Part shown: positions 9,396 through 20,989 of the stretch, piece after piece
Layout: the number at the start of each line of letters is the position of its first letter
How positions within the stretch are numbered: position 1 is the stretch's first letter
Assembly: GCA_003996215.1 (NCBI GenBank)
Contig: QJPP01001737.1
Coordinates: 1 to 64,000 of the forward strand
Source: Jaltomata sinuosa
Taxonomy: Eukaryota; Streptophyta; Magnoliopsida; Solanales; Solanaceae
DNA length: 64,000 bases
Direction of reading: 5' to 3'
Program-made: the position numbers and the translations under genes
The notes under the pieces: generated by a model
What the model was told of the DNA's origin: nothing
The model's input: the letters and a program-made list of their open reading frames with translations, nothing else
Databases searched by the model: none

Positions 9396-12389
9396 TGTCA
9401 CGACCCGATTCCTCGGTCATGATGGCACCTATAACCCCCGGTAGGTGAACCAATCCCCGTAGCCCAGAACAGTTAGTAATGGGCTACTATCTAGCAAATA
9501 AGGGAACAAGACAAATAAAATAGATAACATGAATATAAATATATACATAGGCAGAAACTAGACCAAACCCCAAGACCTGGTATCATAGTACAGAGCCAAA
9601 CTACATACATGGAGTGCAAATAAACAAAAACTATATATACAGATGTCTCTGAATGGTAATAGAGTACATGAAGCAACAGATAAAGTAAAACTAAGCTCCG
9701 ATCGCCAAGAGCTCACCCTCAGCCTGAAGTAGTCCCCGATAGATCTCCAAGCATGAATCACAATGATCTACCGGCGATGGCCCACGCTAGGATCTGCACC
9801 CAAAGATGCAGGGGGTAGGGGTGAGCACCGAATGCGAAGCATAAGGTACCCAATAGGTATCATAGGCCGACTGGGCACATATAAGATAAAAGCATAGTAA
9901 TAGACAGAATAGAAGCAAGTAGTCACAGAAATCAACGAAAGGTACACAGGAACTAGCCCAGAGGGAAATCAACAGAACCACATGTGAGGCTAGTAAACAG
10001 AATATACACACCAAAGGAACAGGTGAAAGTAAGAGACAACGCACCTGGTAACCTCAAGTGTAAGAAGAAGAGAGAAAGAGTAATAATAAGCATGCTCAGA
10101 AACATGAATCAAACTCAACTAATCTTACCAATCTCATACTTATCCATAATAGAGAACAATTCTGTAAGTAAAAAGCAAAAGTCTACCTACAGTCCCCCGG
10201 CCGCCCATACAACCGAGGAACACAAACAAGTGAAAACAAACCCTCCGACATCCCATACTACCGGAGCGTACAATCAGCAAACAACAAACAAGGGTGGAGC
10301 CTCAAACAATGAATGATATGATGCATGAAGATCTCAAGTGCCATGATATCTCTGTATGTACCTCCTCCGGCGCCGATCCGGCCCAGCAGGTAGGTTCCAT
10401 GGAAGGAATCTGCCCGTATACCTCTACTCCACCGTATACCCCTCCTCCGGCACACGCAGCCCGTAGCCCCTGGCCCGGATAGCAAGGTCCATGGAGGTCC
10501 CAAACCCCATACTAAATCTCAGTATCAGAACATGTATCAAGATAGAGACCCAGTCTCGAATATGCATGCCCAGACCCTGTCCAGGACTAAAAATAGTAGG
10601 AAAATATCTCAAAAATCCCTCCAAGGGTGCCCGGGCATATCCGGGTCTAAACAGTAAAAAGTCATCTCAGGTGCTCGGTCCGACCGAGGCTAAAAATCAT
10701 CTCAAGTAACAAGAAAACTCAACTAGCACCCCGGCCCTGCCAAGTCTAGCGATAATCATAAAACTGATGATTTTAAACATAATTTTACTTTCTTGCCCAA
10801 AAATCTCCACAAGTGAAATCAACCATTTCCAAATCATTTCCATCAAAACGGGCCCCCCGGGCCATGCAAGGTTTAGAAAATAGTGCCAGTAGGCCCGAAG
10901 CCAAAACCACAGTAAAACACGGATAAAACCTCTTTATATGCATGGAAATGGTATGATCACACACAATAGCTGCCCCGCAGCTCACAATCAACCTATCGAC
11001 CCTGCACAGGCCCACAACTATTCAGCAAGCATAACCAGCCTAGAAGGATAATTCTATGCCCGGGACTCGCGGACATTCCCAAAATCCCACCTTCTATGTT
11101 CCAGAGTCAACAAGGCCTCACAGGACCGCAAGGGTAAATAAAATATAACGGCAAATACTACAAACAACGGAGGAACAAAAGTAGGCGGATATGAATAAAG
11201 CGGTCAAGGTCTGTGGTACCAACCTAGTAAACCAACCCAAGGATGCCCATTAATACAATTTTATTTTATATATACGGAGTCTAGGAAAAATAAACCGTAA
11301 CCTACCTGTCGTCCGACGACAAGCTGCTAGAACAACGATGTCCAAGCTCGAACCACTCTGAGAAAATCCAAAACTAAATCGGAATCGGATTTGGGCTTGA
11401 ATAACTTGACGTAGATAATTGATTTTCTACAATAAATTTAATATAACCACAACACTAAATTGGTTCCACCAATTCCCTTCTCTGTACGTATGTTGAAGGT
11501 AGCCTTGCTGTTGCAGCAACCCTTTCTAACGTGTAGAAAATGAAAAGGGACTTAAAATGCTTAGAAATGTATAGGCACTAAGTTGGCAGCATATTGATAG
11601 GATTAGTGGTTATCTAGGTGTCATAGTTAGTGCAAATACATGTTGTGCTCCTCTCCACCACTTCCACGTGGAAGTGGTGGTGCCAACATAATAATATATA
11701 TCTCGTTATATATATATTCGGGTATTTCGTAAATTCGTGGTAAAATAAATATAATATTTTAAATATACCATAATTCATAGAAAATTATTTCAAACAAAAC
11801 CTACTATATTATAATAATAATTTTCAACATAGCTAAATTTACTATCTCCGTTAAAATATTACGGTGTATAAAAACTTTATAAAATAAATACGTATACACT
11901 TATATCGTATCAAGTATATTTTTCATAAACCTTTAAAATATTTTGAAAAGGCAATAATAATATAATTTGTACCAAATTCAACTTTTAAATACGCACGATT
12001 TCGATACTCAAGAATTCTCTCGGGATCCTCCCTTAATTTTTATAACTATTTCGGAACTGAAATGGCAGTTTAAAACGTGATGTCGAGGCTTAAATCGCGT
12101 TTAACCCGACCCGGTTCGCAACCCGTTTTCTGCCAGATAGTCCGCGGTAAGACAGTCATAACTCTTTACTCCGAGATCAGTTGGACGTGAGGTTTTGTGC
12201 GTTGGAAACTAGACTCGTAGACCTTCGATTTGGCATTTCGGGGGACTTCTAACTCTTTATATACTGGGAGAAAAGCCCTGACACATTTGACCCAAAGTTC
12301 AGAAAATTTGTTAAAGGTCTTACGATATCTTTTGTCGATTTGCTTGACTTCAAAACTCAAACGTGGAAATGACCGGAAGGGTCATTACA
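9396..12389 (-). repeat. Tekay 3' LTR (2,994 bp)
   Basis: Read on the minus strand it starts TGTAATGACCC at 12389 and ends GGGTCGTGACA at 9396, the TG...CA ends of this LTR family. Upstream (12390-12410) is a purine-rich tract ending AGTAGTGGATGA, the polypurine tract. Related copies lie at 23697-24190 and 26880-31888 (same strand) and 63717-64000 (opposite strand). It contains no credible gene; short frames inside, on both strands, are shadows. Confidence 0.85.
11655..11680. promoter_or_regulatory. Perfect 26-bp palindrome centred on a CACGTG G-box
   Basis: The half-site CCACCACTTCCAC is followed immediately by its exact reverse complement, placing CACGTG at the centre. It lies about 710 bases into the LTR when read from its 5' end, a plausible U3 position. 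CACGTG is the core bound by plant bZIP and bHLH factors; binding here is inference. Confidence 0.7.
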
Positions 12390-12449
12390 TCATCCACTAC
12401 TAAAAAGGCTTTCGTCCTCGAAAGTCAAGGTCAAGGGGGTACCTGAAGG

Positions 12450-13274
12450 CTAAAATAACTGCGGATACTGATCCTGCATATCTCTCTCGGTCTCCCAGGT
12501 AGCCTCCTCGACCGGACGGTGCCTCCACTGAACCTTAACAACCGGGATCTCTCGAGACCTCAATCTCCTGACATCTCTGGCCAAAATAGCTGACGGCTCC
12601 TCAACAAAGGCTAAACCCTCATCCAACTGAACTGAATCCCACTGCAACACATGAGACTCATCTGGGATATACCGACGCAGCATCGAAACATGAAACACAG
12701 GATGTATAGCCAAAAACATCGGAGGCAAGGCTAACTGATAGGCAACGCTACCAACTCTCTGCATAATCTCAAACAGCCCAATGTACCTGGGGCTAAGCTT
12801 GCCCCGCCTACCAAATCTCATCACGCCCTTCATGGGCGATACACAGAAAAACACCAAGTCACCGACGCTAAACTCCAAGGCACGAAGCCGACGATCAGCA
12901 TAACTCTTCTGCCTGCTCTGAGCTGCCCGAAGTCTGTCCTGAATCACTCGGACTCGGTCTAAGGAATCTCGAAGAAAATCTGTGCTCTGTGGCCCAGCAC
13001 TAAAATCGTCAAACCAACCTACTGGTGATCTGCAACACCTGCCATACAAAGCCTCAAAAGGTGCCATGCCGATACTCGAATGGAAGCTGTTATTATAAGC
13101 AAACTCTGCCAAGGGAACAAACTGATCCCAAGAACCTCCAAAGTCAAGAACACAGGCCCGAAGCATGTCCTCCAAAATCTGAATGGTCCTCTCGGATTGG
13201 CCATCTGTCTGAGGGTGGAAAGCGGTACTAAGATGAACCTCTGTACCCAAATCTCGCTGAATATTCCTCCAGAA
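12450..13274 (-). pseudogene. Tekay integrase C-terminal half with chromodomain
   Basis: This is the C-terminal part of the integrase, which joins cDNA to the host chromosome, plus a chromodomain that targets integration to marked heterochromatin. The open stretch (12450-13250, 266 residues) starts just after the second catalytic Asp. It contains HPQTDGQSERTIQILEDMLR with the third catalytic acidic residue (the E of SER), then FEALYGRCCRSPVGW. The GPF/SH3-like region follows (VGDLVFFCVSPMKGVMRFG, RYIGLFEIMQRVGSVAYQLA, HPVFHVSMLRRY). The chromodomain is at the end (VRRLRSREIPVVKVQWRH, EEATWETERDM). The stop at 12450 is natural. One amber stop near 13274 separates it from the integrase core, so it is nearly intact and this element is one of the least decayed here. 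Confidence 0.85.
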
Positions 13275-14126
13275 CTAAGATGTGAACTGAGTGCCGCGAT
13301 CTGAAATGATAGAGGCTGGGACCCCATGCAACCGAACAATCTCACGAAGGTAGATCTCAGCTAACCTCTCTGCGCCATAGGAAGTCTGAACCGGCAAGAA
13401 ATGTGCTGACTTAGTCAGCCTATCAACAATCACCAATATGGAATCAAACCCATGAGAAGTACGAGGCAAACCAACCACGAAGTCTATAGTAATCCCTTCC
13501 CACTTCCACTCACGGATGGGAAGTCGCTGCATCAAACCACCAGGTCTCATGTGCTCGAACTTAACCTGCTGACAGTTCAAGCACCGAGATACAAACTCCG
13601 CTATATCCCGCTTCATACCACTCCACCAATAAAGTTGCCTCAAGTCTCTATACATCTTTACTGTGCCAGGGTGAATGGAGTATCTAGTACAATGTGCCTC
13701 GTGAAGTATCAACTGAATCAAATCACTAATCCTAGGAACACAAAGGCGACTATCAAACCTCAGAACCCCATCTGAATCTAGAGTAGCCCGACTGGTCTCA
13801 CCCTGAACAACCCGATCACGAAGGTCACACAACTGCTGATCCTCAAACTGACGGCTCTGAATCTGATCAATCAAAGTAGAACGAACTTCAACACTGGCGA
13901 GAACTCTGCTAGGATCCGACAAGTCAAGCCTAACCAAACGGTTAGCCAAGGACTGGATGTCCAAGGCCAACGGCCGCTCTGAAACTGAAAGAGAAGCTAG
14001 GCTACCCATACTCACTGTCTTCCGACTCAAGGCATCCGCTACCACGTTTGCCTTGCCCGGATGATACAGAATAGTAAAGTCATAGTCCTTCAGTAACTCG
14101 ACCCATCTCCTCTGTCTAGAGTTCAA
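13275..14126 (-). pseudogene. Tekay RNase H end, integrase zinc domain and core
   Basis: The minus-strand open stretch continues pol in one frame. It begins with the end of RNase H (LLKDYDFTILYHPGKANVVA, ADALSRK). After a linker comes the H2C2 zinc-binding domain (HEAHCTRYSIHPGTVKMYRD, YWWSGMKRDIAEFV, CLNCQQVKFEHMRPGG). The catalytic core follows, with the first Asp in GITIDFVVGLPRTSHGFDSI and the second in SDRGTQFTS. It ends at an amber codon directly after TQFTS, the only break between this block and the downstream integrase half. The reading matches the usual gypsy order RT, RNase H, integrase. Confidence 0.85.
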
Positions 14127-14450
14127 CTCCCGCTGACTCGTGATATACTGAAGACTACGGTTATCGGTGAAGATATCACAGTGAACTCTAAGTCATGAGT
14201 GGGGTAGTTGCCCTCGTGAACCTTTAACTGCCTCGACGCATAGGCTACTACTCGACCCTGCTGCATCAACACACAACCAAGACCAACCCCAGAAGCATCA
14301 CAATACACGGAGAAGCTCTGACCCTCAACCGGCAAAGTCAACACTGGAGCTGAAGTCAATAAGGCCTTAAGCCTCTGGAAGCTATCCTCACACTGATCCG
14401 ACCACTAAAATGGGATATCCTTCCTAGTCAGCATAGTCAAGGGTGCTGCT
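14127..14450 (-). pseudogene. Tekay RNase H N-terminal part (frameshifted)
   Basis: The minus-strand frame from 14359 reads TSAPVLTLPVEGQSFSVYCD, then ASGVGLGCVLMQQGRVVAYA and SRQLKVHEGNYPTHDLEF. This is the start of the RNase H domain, with the first catalytic Asp in VYCDAS and the conserved Glu near HDLE. Just after that block the frame shifts and part of the next region, with the Asp expected near DHKSL, is damaged. RNase H removes the RNA template during reverse transcription. Upstream sequence at 14400-14450 encodes the connection from RT (SSIAAPLTMLTRKDIPF) with a stop near 14405. Confidence 0.75.
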
Positions 14451-15428
14451 ATGGAAGAAAATCCCTCAATGAACCGTCTGTAGTAACCTGCTAACCCAAT
14501 AAAGTTGCAACCTCAGTAACAGTAGTAGATCTAGGCCACTCACAAACCGCTGAAATCTTTCCCGGATCAACCCTAATCCCATCCTTAGACACCACGTGCC
14601 CTAGGAATGCAACTGACTCAAGCCAAAACTTGCACTTTGAGAACTTGGCATAAAGCCGATGATCTCTCAAAGTCTAGAGTATAACCCTCAAGTGCTGCTC
14701 ATGCTCATCTCTACTACGCGAGTATACCAAGATGTCGTCTATAAAAACTATCACAAATGATTCCTAATACGGGCCAAGAACACTGTGCATCAAGTTCATA
14801 AAGGCTGCGGGGGCATTAGTCAACCCAAAAGACATCACTAGGATCTCATAATGGCCATAACGTGTCCTGAAAGCTGTCTTAGGGATGTCCTCCACCCTAA
14901 TCCTCAATTGATGGTAGCCAGACCTCAGATCAATCTTCGAAAACACGACTGAACCCTGAAGCTGGTCAAACAAATCATCAATCCTCGGCAACGGATACCT
15001 ATTCTTCACTGTCACCCTATTCAGCTGCCGGTAATCAATACACATGCGCATCGACCCATCCTTCTTCTTTACGAAGAGAACAGGAGCACCCCACGGCGAC
15101 ACACTAGGTCTAATAAACCCCTTAGCTAACAGATCCTGTAGCTGCTCCTTATGCTCCCTCAACTCAGCAGGAGCCATACGGTAAGGAGGAATAGAAATGG
15201 GCCTAGTGCCCGGCTCTAACTCAATAGCGAAATCAATATCTCTCTCAGGTGGAAGGCCTGGTAGGTCGGTAGGAAATACATCGAGGAAGTCTCTAACCAC
15301 AGGAACAGACTCAGGAGAAGTAGGGTCAGCACTAACATCTCGGACATATGCTAGATAAGCTAAACACCCACGGGAGATCAACTTTCTAGCTCGAAGACAA
15401 GAGATGATCCCAAATGGTGCATGGCTAA
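14451..15428 (-). pseudogene. Tekay reverse transcriptase (degenerate)
   Basis: The minus-strand block at 14764-15381 holds the protease-RT linker and RT fingers/palm: VPVVRDFLDVFPTDLPGLPP, PISIPPYRMAPAELREHKEQ, GFIRPSVSPWGAPVLFVKKK, DGSMRMCIDYRQLNRVTVKN, then KIDLRSGYHQLRIR and MSFGLTNAPAAFMNLM. A stop at 14764 is followed by VFIDDILVYS near 14725-14755, the catalytic F-x-D-D box. The thumb region (14460-14700) contains frame changes. Reverse transcriptase copies element RNA into cDNA. The 5' end of the ORF stops at about 15428, where Ogre sequence takes over. The related Tekay copy at 24195-26666 continues into protease and gag, showing what is missing. Confidence 0.8.
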
Positions 15429-15453
15429 CTAATTAAGGTAAGGATGGAATTAT

Positions 15454-15470
15454 CCGTAGCGGAGTCGCCA
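15454..15470 (-). promoter_or_regulatory. Primer binding site, tRNA-Arg type
   Basis: The minus strand reads TGGCGACTCCGCTACGG, complementary over most of its length to the 3' end of plant tRNA-Arg (CAGCGGAGTCGCCA). That is the primer type known for Ogre/Tat elements. It follows the LTR end after a few bases. Confidence 0.75.
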
Positions 15471-17299
15471 TTTCTGTTTTGCTCCTTTTTGAGGTAAGGA
15501 TGGAAAAACATGGCTTTATTTATTGAAAAGTTCATTTCGAAAATCTAATTAAGGTTCCAAAATGTTCTCAATAAAAAGCAAGAGTCGCCACTTAGTTTTT
15601 ATAAAGTAAAAATCAAGAAAAACTTATAAGAATTTTTAAAATCTAAAACAGATAAAGACTTTAAAAATTAAGAGATTAAGGGTAAGGGTTCAAGTTAATA
15701 CTCTTGGAAGGGTGTTAAGGCACCAAGAGTATCCGCTAACTCGCGGTTGCCCGGGCTTGTTTGAAAAACTAACTTGTTGACTAACTTTTGAAAACGGGAT
15801 TGGTTTTGTTTGTAAAAAACATCTTGTTGTTTTTAGAAAGAGTTGATTTTGTAAAGACAGTATATGAAAGATTTGTTTTATACATGAAAGAAAGGAGTCG
15901 ACGTTTGATTGAAAAAAGGTTACGAATAATTGAAAGAAATAAAGAACATTGATTAGTATAAAGAAAATATTTAAACAGTAATGTTAAACTCGTTTGGGAA
16001 TAATTCGACTAAGTTTTACAAAGTCATTCGAATTATATAATTAATACTGATTAAAAACTAAAGACATATAACATAAGAAGTTAAGGAATATTAAACTAAT
16101 CATGTCCTAATTCTAGTGTGTGGGCCCTCTTTAAGCCCACCACCGTTTTCACTTTGGACTTAGTCTATTTTGTCAATTTTTCAGCCATTTGGGCTACTGC
16201 TACTGCCGAATGTTATGGGATTTGGCCCAATTTTATTTATTCAGTCCATTTTGGACTTTTTTCTGCTGATATGCGCTTGGACTTGGCCCATTTTTCTTCT
16301 GTTGCTACTGCTTTTCCTTTGTCTCACAAGACTCGGCCCATTTGCGCTTCGAACAAGCTGGTACGGATAGTTGTTGGGCTAGGACCAACTGAAGAAATGC
16401 AAAGCAGGAGTGTTGGGAGTATAATTGGACTCCACCAATTTTATTGGCCCAAAGAGTAGTAAAAACAAATAAAAATTAGTATATGTCAAAATAATTTAAG
16501 CAAGAACAATCAAATTTCATGCTTAAACAAAGCACATTTCCTAAAAGTTAATTCTCATTATTCACAAAACTCATACACAATTAAAGCATGTGAAACAAGA
16601 TACCAACTTACAAATTTATCACCTAAGGGTTATACTAATAAGACCACACATTTCCTACTTGTAAATATCCACAAAGATCATTCTTTTTGAACTCATACAT
16701 TTCCAGAAATCAAAAGTAGTAGAGGGATAGATTTAAACAGAGCATGTGTACTCAAATGCACAAATTTGAATAGAAATGATATCACAAAGACATAAGTCAT
16801 CTCCAAATAACTCAGTACACTTAACCATTCTTAACATTCAAACATTAAACATTTAACATACTAAATGCAGATTTTTAATCACAAAAAGGGACATTTTGAA
16901 CAATTTTATCACAAGTCATTGAAAGCAGGAAATACTATGCTAAAGAACCTAGTCTAGACATCACATATTGACAAAGAGACAAGTCAAGCAGGCTGGACAG
17001 GTTTTGAACTTTAGTCACTAGCATAACTGCCCATAAGAACCAGGGAAGGTGTATGGGGAGAAGACTATTATCATGGTAGAGATCAAGGTTATTTCTAACA
17101 TGATTTATCAACATAAATAGTGAAGACAGTATATTAAAAGATGAAACAGAGGAACTTACAGAGGTGAGGAACATATCATGAGGGGATATGCTTCACCTCT
17201 AGCTCCTAGAATTCATAACAACATAGGCTTCAACATTTTAAACCAGACTTAGACAAATTCTAGACCATGATTTCAGAAGCTCACACAGTCATTTTTAAC

Positions 17300-18110
17300 A
17301 TGATTTGATTAGTAAAGAAAAGGGGAAGGGAGCAGGGTATAAGATAGAGAAATCAAGGGGAAAAGGGAAAAAAGTTGGACAACAGTAACCATCCTAACGG
17401 CAAGTTCAAAATCTATAACACTTTCATTTCACAAAACACAGAACCAATAAGATCATGAGATTTTGAAAGGAAAAAGTTGATCAAACTCATTACAAACATC
17501 AATCCAAGCATAAGATAGCAACATTGTAGCTTAACCAATTCATATACATAAGATCATTTTAATATAGGCAAGACAGTGAAGGGAAAGGGGAAGAGGAAAG
17601 CAGAATCAATGACAAGTTGAGGGAAATAGGGGAAACAGGAAGGGGTTGAGCATTCTTATATCAGTAAACAAGTATAAAATGCATGCTAATAGTATTTACA
17701 TGTCATACAGTTTAAACAAAACCAGTGGAACTATAGAAAATCAGTACTCATAGTTCACCTAAACATGTGAAAATAACACTTAGTAATTCATGTACACAGG
17801 TTGATATCACACATAGAAAGAAATAGTAAAGGGAAAGAAGAAAATAGGACAAGAGTAAGAACAAAGAAACTAAGGGTAAACAAGAGAGGATTAAGTGCTT
17901 ATTAATGAACCAAACCAATTCTAAATTCCAACAACAGATTCATACTCATTTAGATATCCAATAGGTCGAACAAAGTTAGTAAACAACCATGAGATTTACT
18001 AAGAGAAATCAGTGTTCCAAGTTAACCTGAACATGTGAAGATAACACTAGGCAGAATCAATAGGCAAAATGGGGGCATGATAATGACAAAGGGGTTGGGG
18101 AAAAAACAAG
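17300..18110. repeat. Degenerate ~255-bp tandem repeats in the Ogre LTR
   Basis: Purine-rich blocks such as AAAGGGAAAGGGGAAG recur near 17310, 17575, 17822 and 18064. Between them other landmarks recur at the same spacing, for example ACCTAAACATGTGAAAATAA (17759) and ACCTGAACATGTGAAGATAA (18025). The copies are strongly diverged. The period is estimated by eye. Confidence 0.4.
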
Positions 18111-18708
18111 AGAAAAATCAAACATTTCATGAACAAAATAGGACAGGTTTTACATCATAGCATTCACATCATTTAGCAAGAAATTTGACTACAAATTTGC
18201 ACTTACATCTACTGTTCCAACAAATCAAACACAGCCAGTGCAGAACATGATGTGTCTAAACAAAATCACTACTCAAACTTACCATAACAACAGTCTAAAA
18301 TCAAAACACATAACCTTAAACTAACAAACAAGACCAAAAACCCAGATTTACTTGACTTGAATATTACATAATGTAAACTCGTTAGAAGAGGGTGAGGGGT
18401 ATATCTTTTTTTGGGCAGCAACTTGTAACCTTGAACCTCACCGGAGACTCTCACCACCACCGGATTAGTAGCAAACTCGTTAGAACTCAAATTTTAGTAT
18501 TTAATTTCCAAGCTAGCAGATCGATTTTGTGAGGTTAGAGAATCGATTCTCCAGAACCCCCAATATTTCCCCAAAATCAGCTCATTAACATTTAGCTAGG
18601 GGGGGTTATAGGAGAAATCTGGGTGAAAAAAGGGGGGAAAACAAAAGGTTTTTTAGGGATTTTGCTAAGGAATTCAAATTCCTCAGCTGGAGCAACGTTC
18701 ACAGCAAC

Positions 18709-18734
18709 AAACTTGTACAAAGTTGTACAAGTTT
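18709..18734. promoter_or_regulatory. Perfect inverted repeat, 12-bp arms, 2-bp spacer
   Basis: AAACTTGTACAA, spacer AG, then TTGTACAAGTTT: the arms are exact reverse complements. It lies about 1 kb from the 5' end of the Ogre LTR and further TGTAC-containing sequence follows at 18780-18800. It could be a regulatory palindrome or form a hairpin in the transcript. Confidence 0.65.
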
Positions 18735-19778
18735 TTCATGGATTTAGCAGAGAAGGGTGACACCTGGTGTCCTCTACAAGCTTCTGTACGTACCAGCGTA
18801 CCCTTAACAGAGGGAAATAGATGGATAATGGGAATTTTAATGGGGGTTGTGAGAGGATGAAGATGTGAGCAACGTTTGAAGATTATTAGGGTTGGGGTTG
18901 TCATTTGTGAGAACGACGAAAGGGGTGAAGGACGGGGGCGTACTGGTAATGTTGAGGTATTGTACGAAGCATGTTTCTTCATACAATAAGGAGAGACGAC
19001 GCGTGAGAGAAATGGAGGCGGCTAGGGTTTCTGGGGTGTTTGAACGAAGAAGAAGGTGATAGAAGGGGTCTGTTTTGTTGAACTGAGAGAAAGAGAAGAG
19101 AAAGAAAGGGGTAAGGCGGAGAAAAGGGGTTTTGGGCCAGTTGAGTCGGGTCTTGAGCGGGTGCTTTGGATTGAGCTGGGGCGATAGAAGGGAATTGGGC
19201 TGAGTGGGTCAAGGGTTTTTTAGGGCCCAAATAGCTGAAATATTAAGGGGTTTATAAGTGTATTTAATTGATGGCCACATTTCCAAAATGTGGCCAAAAG
19301 GTTAAGGACATAGCCAAATTGAAAGTAAATTGATGGGATTCGGCTAGATTTTAAAAGATTTAGGGATTTAGGCTAGAATAGGAATAAAATGAACTAATTA
19401 CAATCAACCTTGAGCTTTAATGATTTAAAAAATTTGAAATAAAGATTATTTTTAACACCTAATTACCTCTTTAAACAAATTATGAAATTAATTATTCAAT
19501 TAATCTCTAATTTGAAATAATTTGGAGAAAAATCAAGCGTTTAATTTCTTAAAAGGATTTTCTTGTGAAATTGAACTCTAAAATAGTTCTTTAAGTAAAC
19601 TTATATAAATACCACATAATTAAATATGAAAGATATAAATTGTTACTCAAGACTATTATAAAGCTGACTTGAAAAATATATTATCCCATTTTACAAAACA
19701 ATTATTTCAAAAAATATTTAAAATTCAAAAAGCTCCAGATTAATTCGTAATGTGGCGGGTAAAAATTGTGTGTCAACA

Positions 19779-19797
19779 GTTGCCCCTCCCTTTGGGT
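19779..19797 (-). promoter_or_regulatory. Polypurine tract of the Ogre-type element
   Basis: The minus strand reads ACCCAAAGGGAGGGGCAAC immediately before the LTR start TGTTGACA. A purine-rich tract abutting a 3' LTR primes plus-strand synthesis. Confidence 0.75.
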
Positions 19798-20989
19798 AGG
19801 GTGAGTGTAATAAACCCTGGGCAAAGGGATTTGACGTTCCTAATTGTTGTCCGACCACAAGTCAATCCTCTGGAGGTGGTTGGTTTTAGCATGAATATCA
19901 AGGAATCATGACCGAAATCTGGTATTGAGTTTCCTACATATCTCAGGTTACATGATAATTCAGGCCGCTTGTAGTTCAAGATGCTTGATTTTATGCACGA
20001 TTTTCGAGGAATTCCAAACTTTCCCGGTTTCAGAGTACGGAGAGACCGAAAGCTGGGGAGTAGGAGGATTGGGGGTAGTTAGGAATGCAACCAAGTTTTC
20101 ATCATAGAGCCCGCCTACATATCGTAGGACTCAGGCAATTAGGCTACTTGGTAGTTCAACTCAATCAGTGGAAAAGGTAATCTTTATGTTAAGACGACCT
20201 TTGGCTCGGGATGAGTGACGAATAAGTTGAGCTATAGAAAAGAGGCTTGTAACCTTTAAACTATGAATGTGGTGCACTTCACACCCATAAGTAAAATTTT
20301 ACCTGGACATAATTTCCAAAGCTCGGGGTGTATCATCACCCGGATTTGAAAAAAAAAAGAAATTGCATCCAGCGTGAATTTTAAAAAATACCCTGGTTGT
20401 GAAACTAAGACCCAAAGATAGAAAATACCCACATGCCTTCTAATAGGGGTGTGGTTCGATGGTGGAGGTGAGTTGTTCCTCAGTTCGCATCCAAAGAGTT
20501 TGATGTCCCTCTCCAGACTGTGTCACAAGTTGCTGCTAAGAAAATGTTCCACGTTGTGATACGTCCTTTTTGGTTTAGTCCACACCTGTTGTTTTGTTTT
20601 TGAGAATTTCATCCTTCTTGAATGCTCTCGACAATATTTGAAAACCAAATGGTTAGTAGTAACAGAATTCGACAAGGAGAGATAGCTTCTTACTTTATTT
20701 TCCTTTATATGTTGTTTTTTGAGGAAGATGACGTCCTTTCTTGTCTCTGTTTATAGGAAAAGATAGCTTCCATGTCATTTAAACATGATAGCCTTATTGG
20801 CTGTCGAATAAGATTACTTGTGTAGCAATTTTTGAATTATGATGACCTTCTTGATTATTTAAGGGTATTCTCTTGAATGCGGTAGCCTTCTTGGCTTTTG
20901 GCGGTGGTCTTTTGCATATGTCTTTGGGGTAGATCTCACGTATCTTCCGCATCGACACGTCTAACAGACACTCCTTAGCTTGTCAGGCT

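Larger units (their letters stand above)
9396..15428 (-). mobile_element. Tekay/Del-type chromovirus, 5' half deleted
   Basis: This minus-strand Ty3/gypsy element consists of a 3' LTR (9396-12389), a PPT and a pol gene (12450-15428) with RT, RNase H, integrase and chromodomain. Protease, gag, PBS and the 5' LTR are missing: the coding similarity stops at about 15428, where Ogre DNA starts. It inserted in the Ogre ORF1 at 9395/9396, leaving GCCTC as the flanking five bases on that side. The partner target-site copy was lost with the 5' half. The deletion also removed the Ogre leader between its PBS (15454-15470) and ORF1. Confidence 0.8.
15475..19778 (-). repeat. Ogre/Tat-type LTR (about 4.3 kb)
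   Basis: Read on the minus strand it starts TGTTGACACACAATTTT at 19778 and ends ...AAAACA at 15475, just before the PBS. Its length fits Ogre LTRs, which are unusually long. It holds an AAGTGGCGACTC signature near 15590, purine-rich degenerate repeats at 17300-18110 and a strong inverted repeat at 18709-18734. Several short open frames (for example 16118-16459 plus, 18683-19230 minus) have no recognisable domain and low-complexity content. Confidence 0.7.

Noticed and set aside
16118..16459. Plus-strand open frame of 113 codons in the Ogre LTR
   Set aside because: It overlaps another open frame, has no domain pattern and a composition typical of AT-rich LTR DNA. It lies wholly within the LTR.
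18683..19230. Two minus-strand proline/serine-rich open frames (99 and 83 codons)
   Set aside because: Low complexity, inside the Ogre LTR, no recognisable family. They are more likely by-products of purine-rich sequence than genes.
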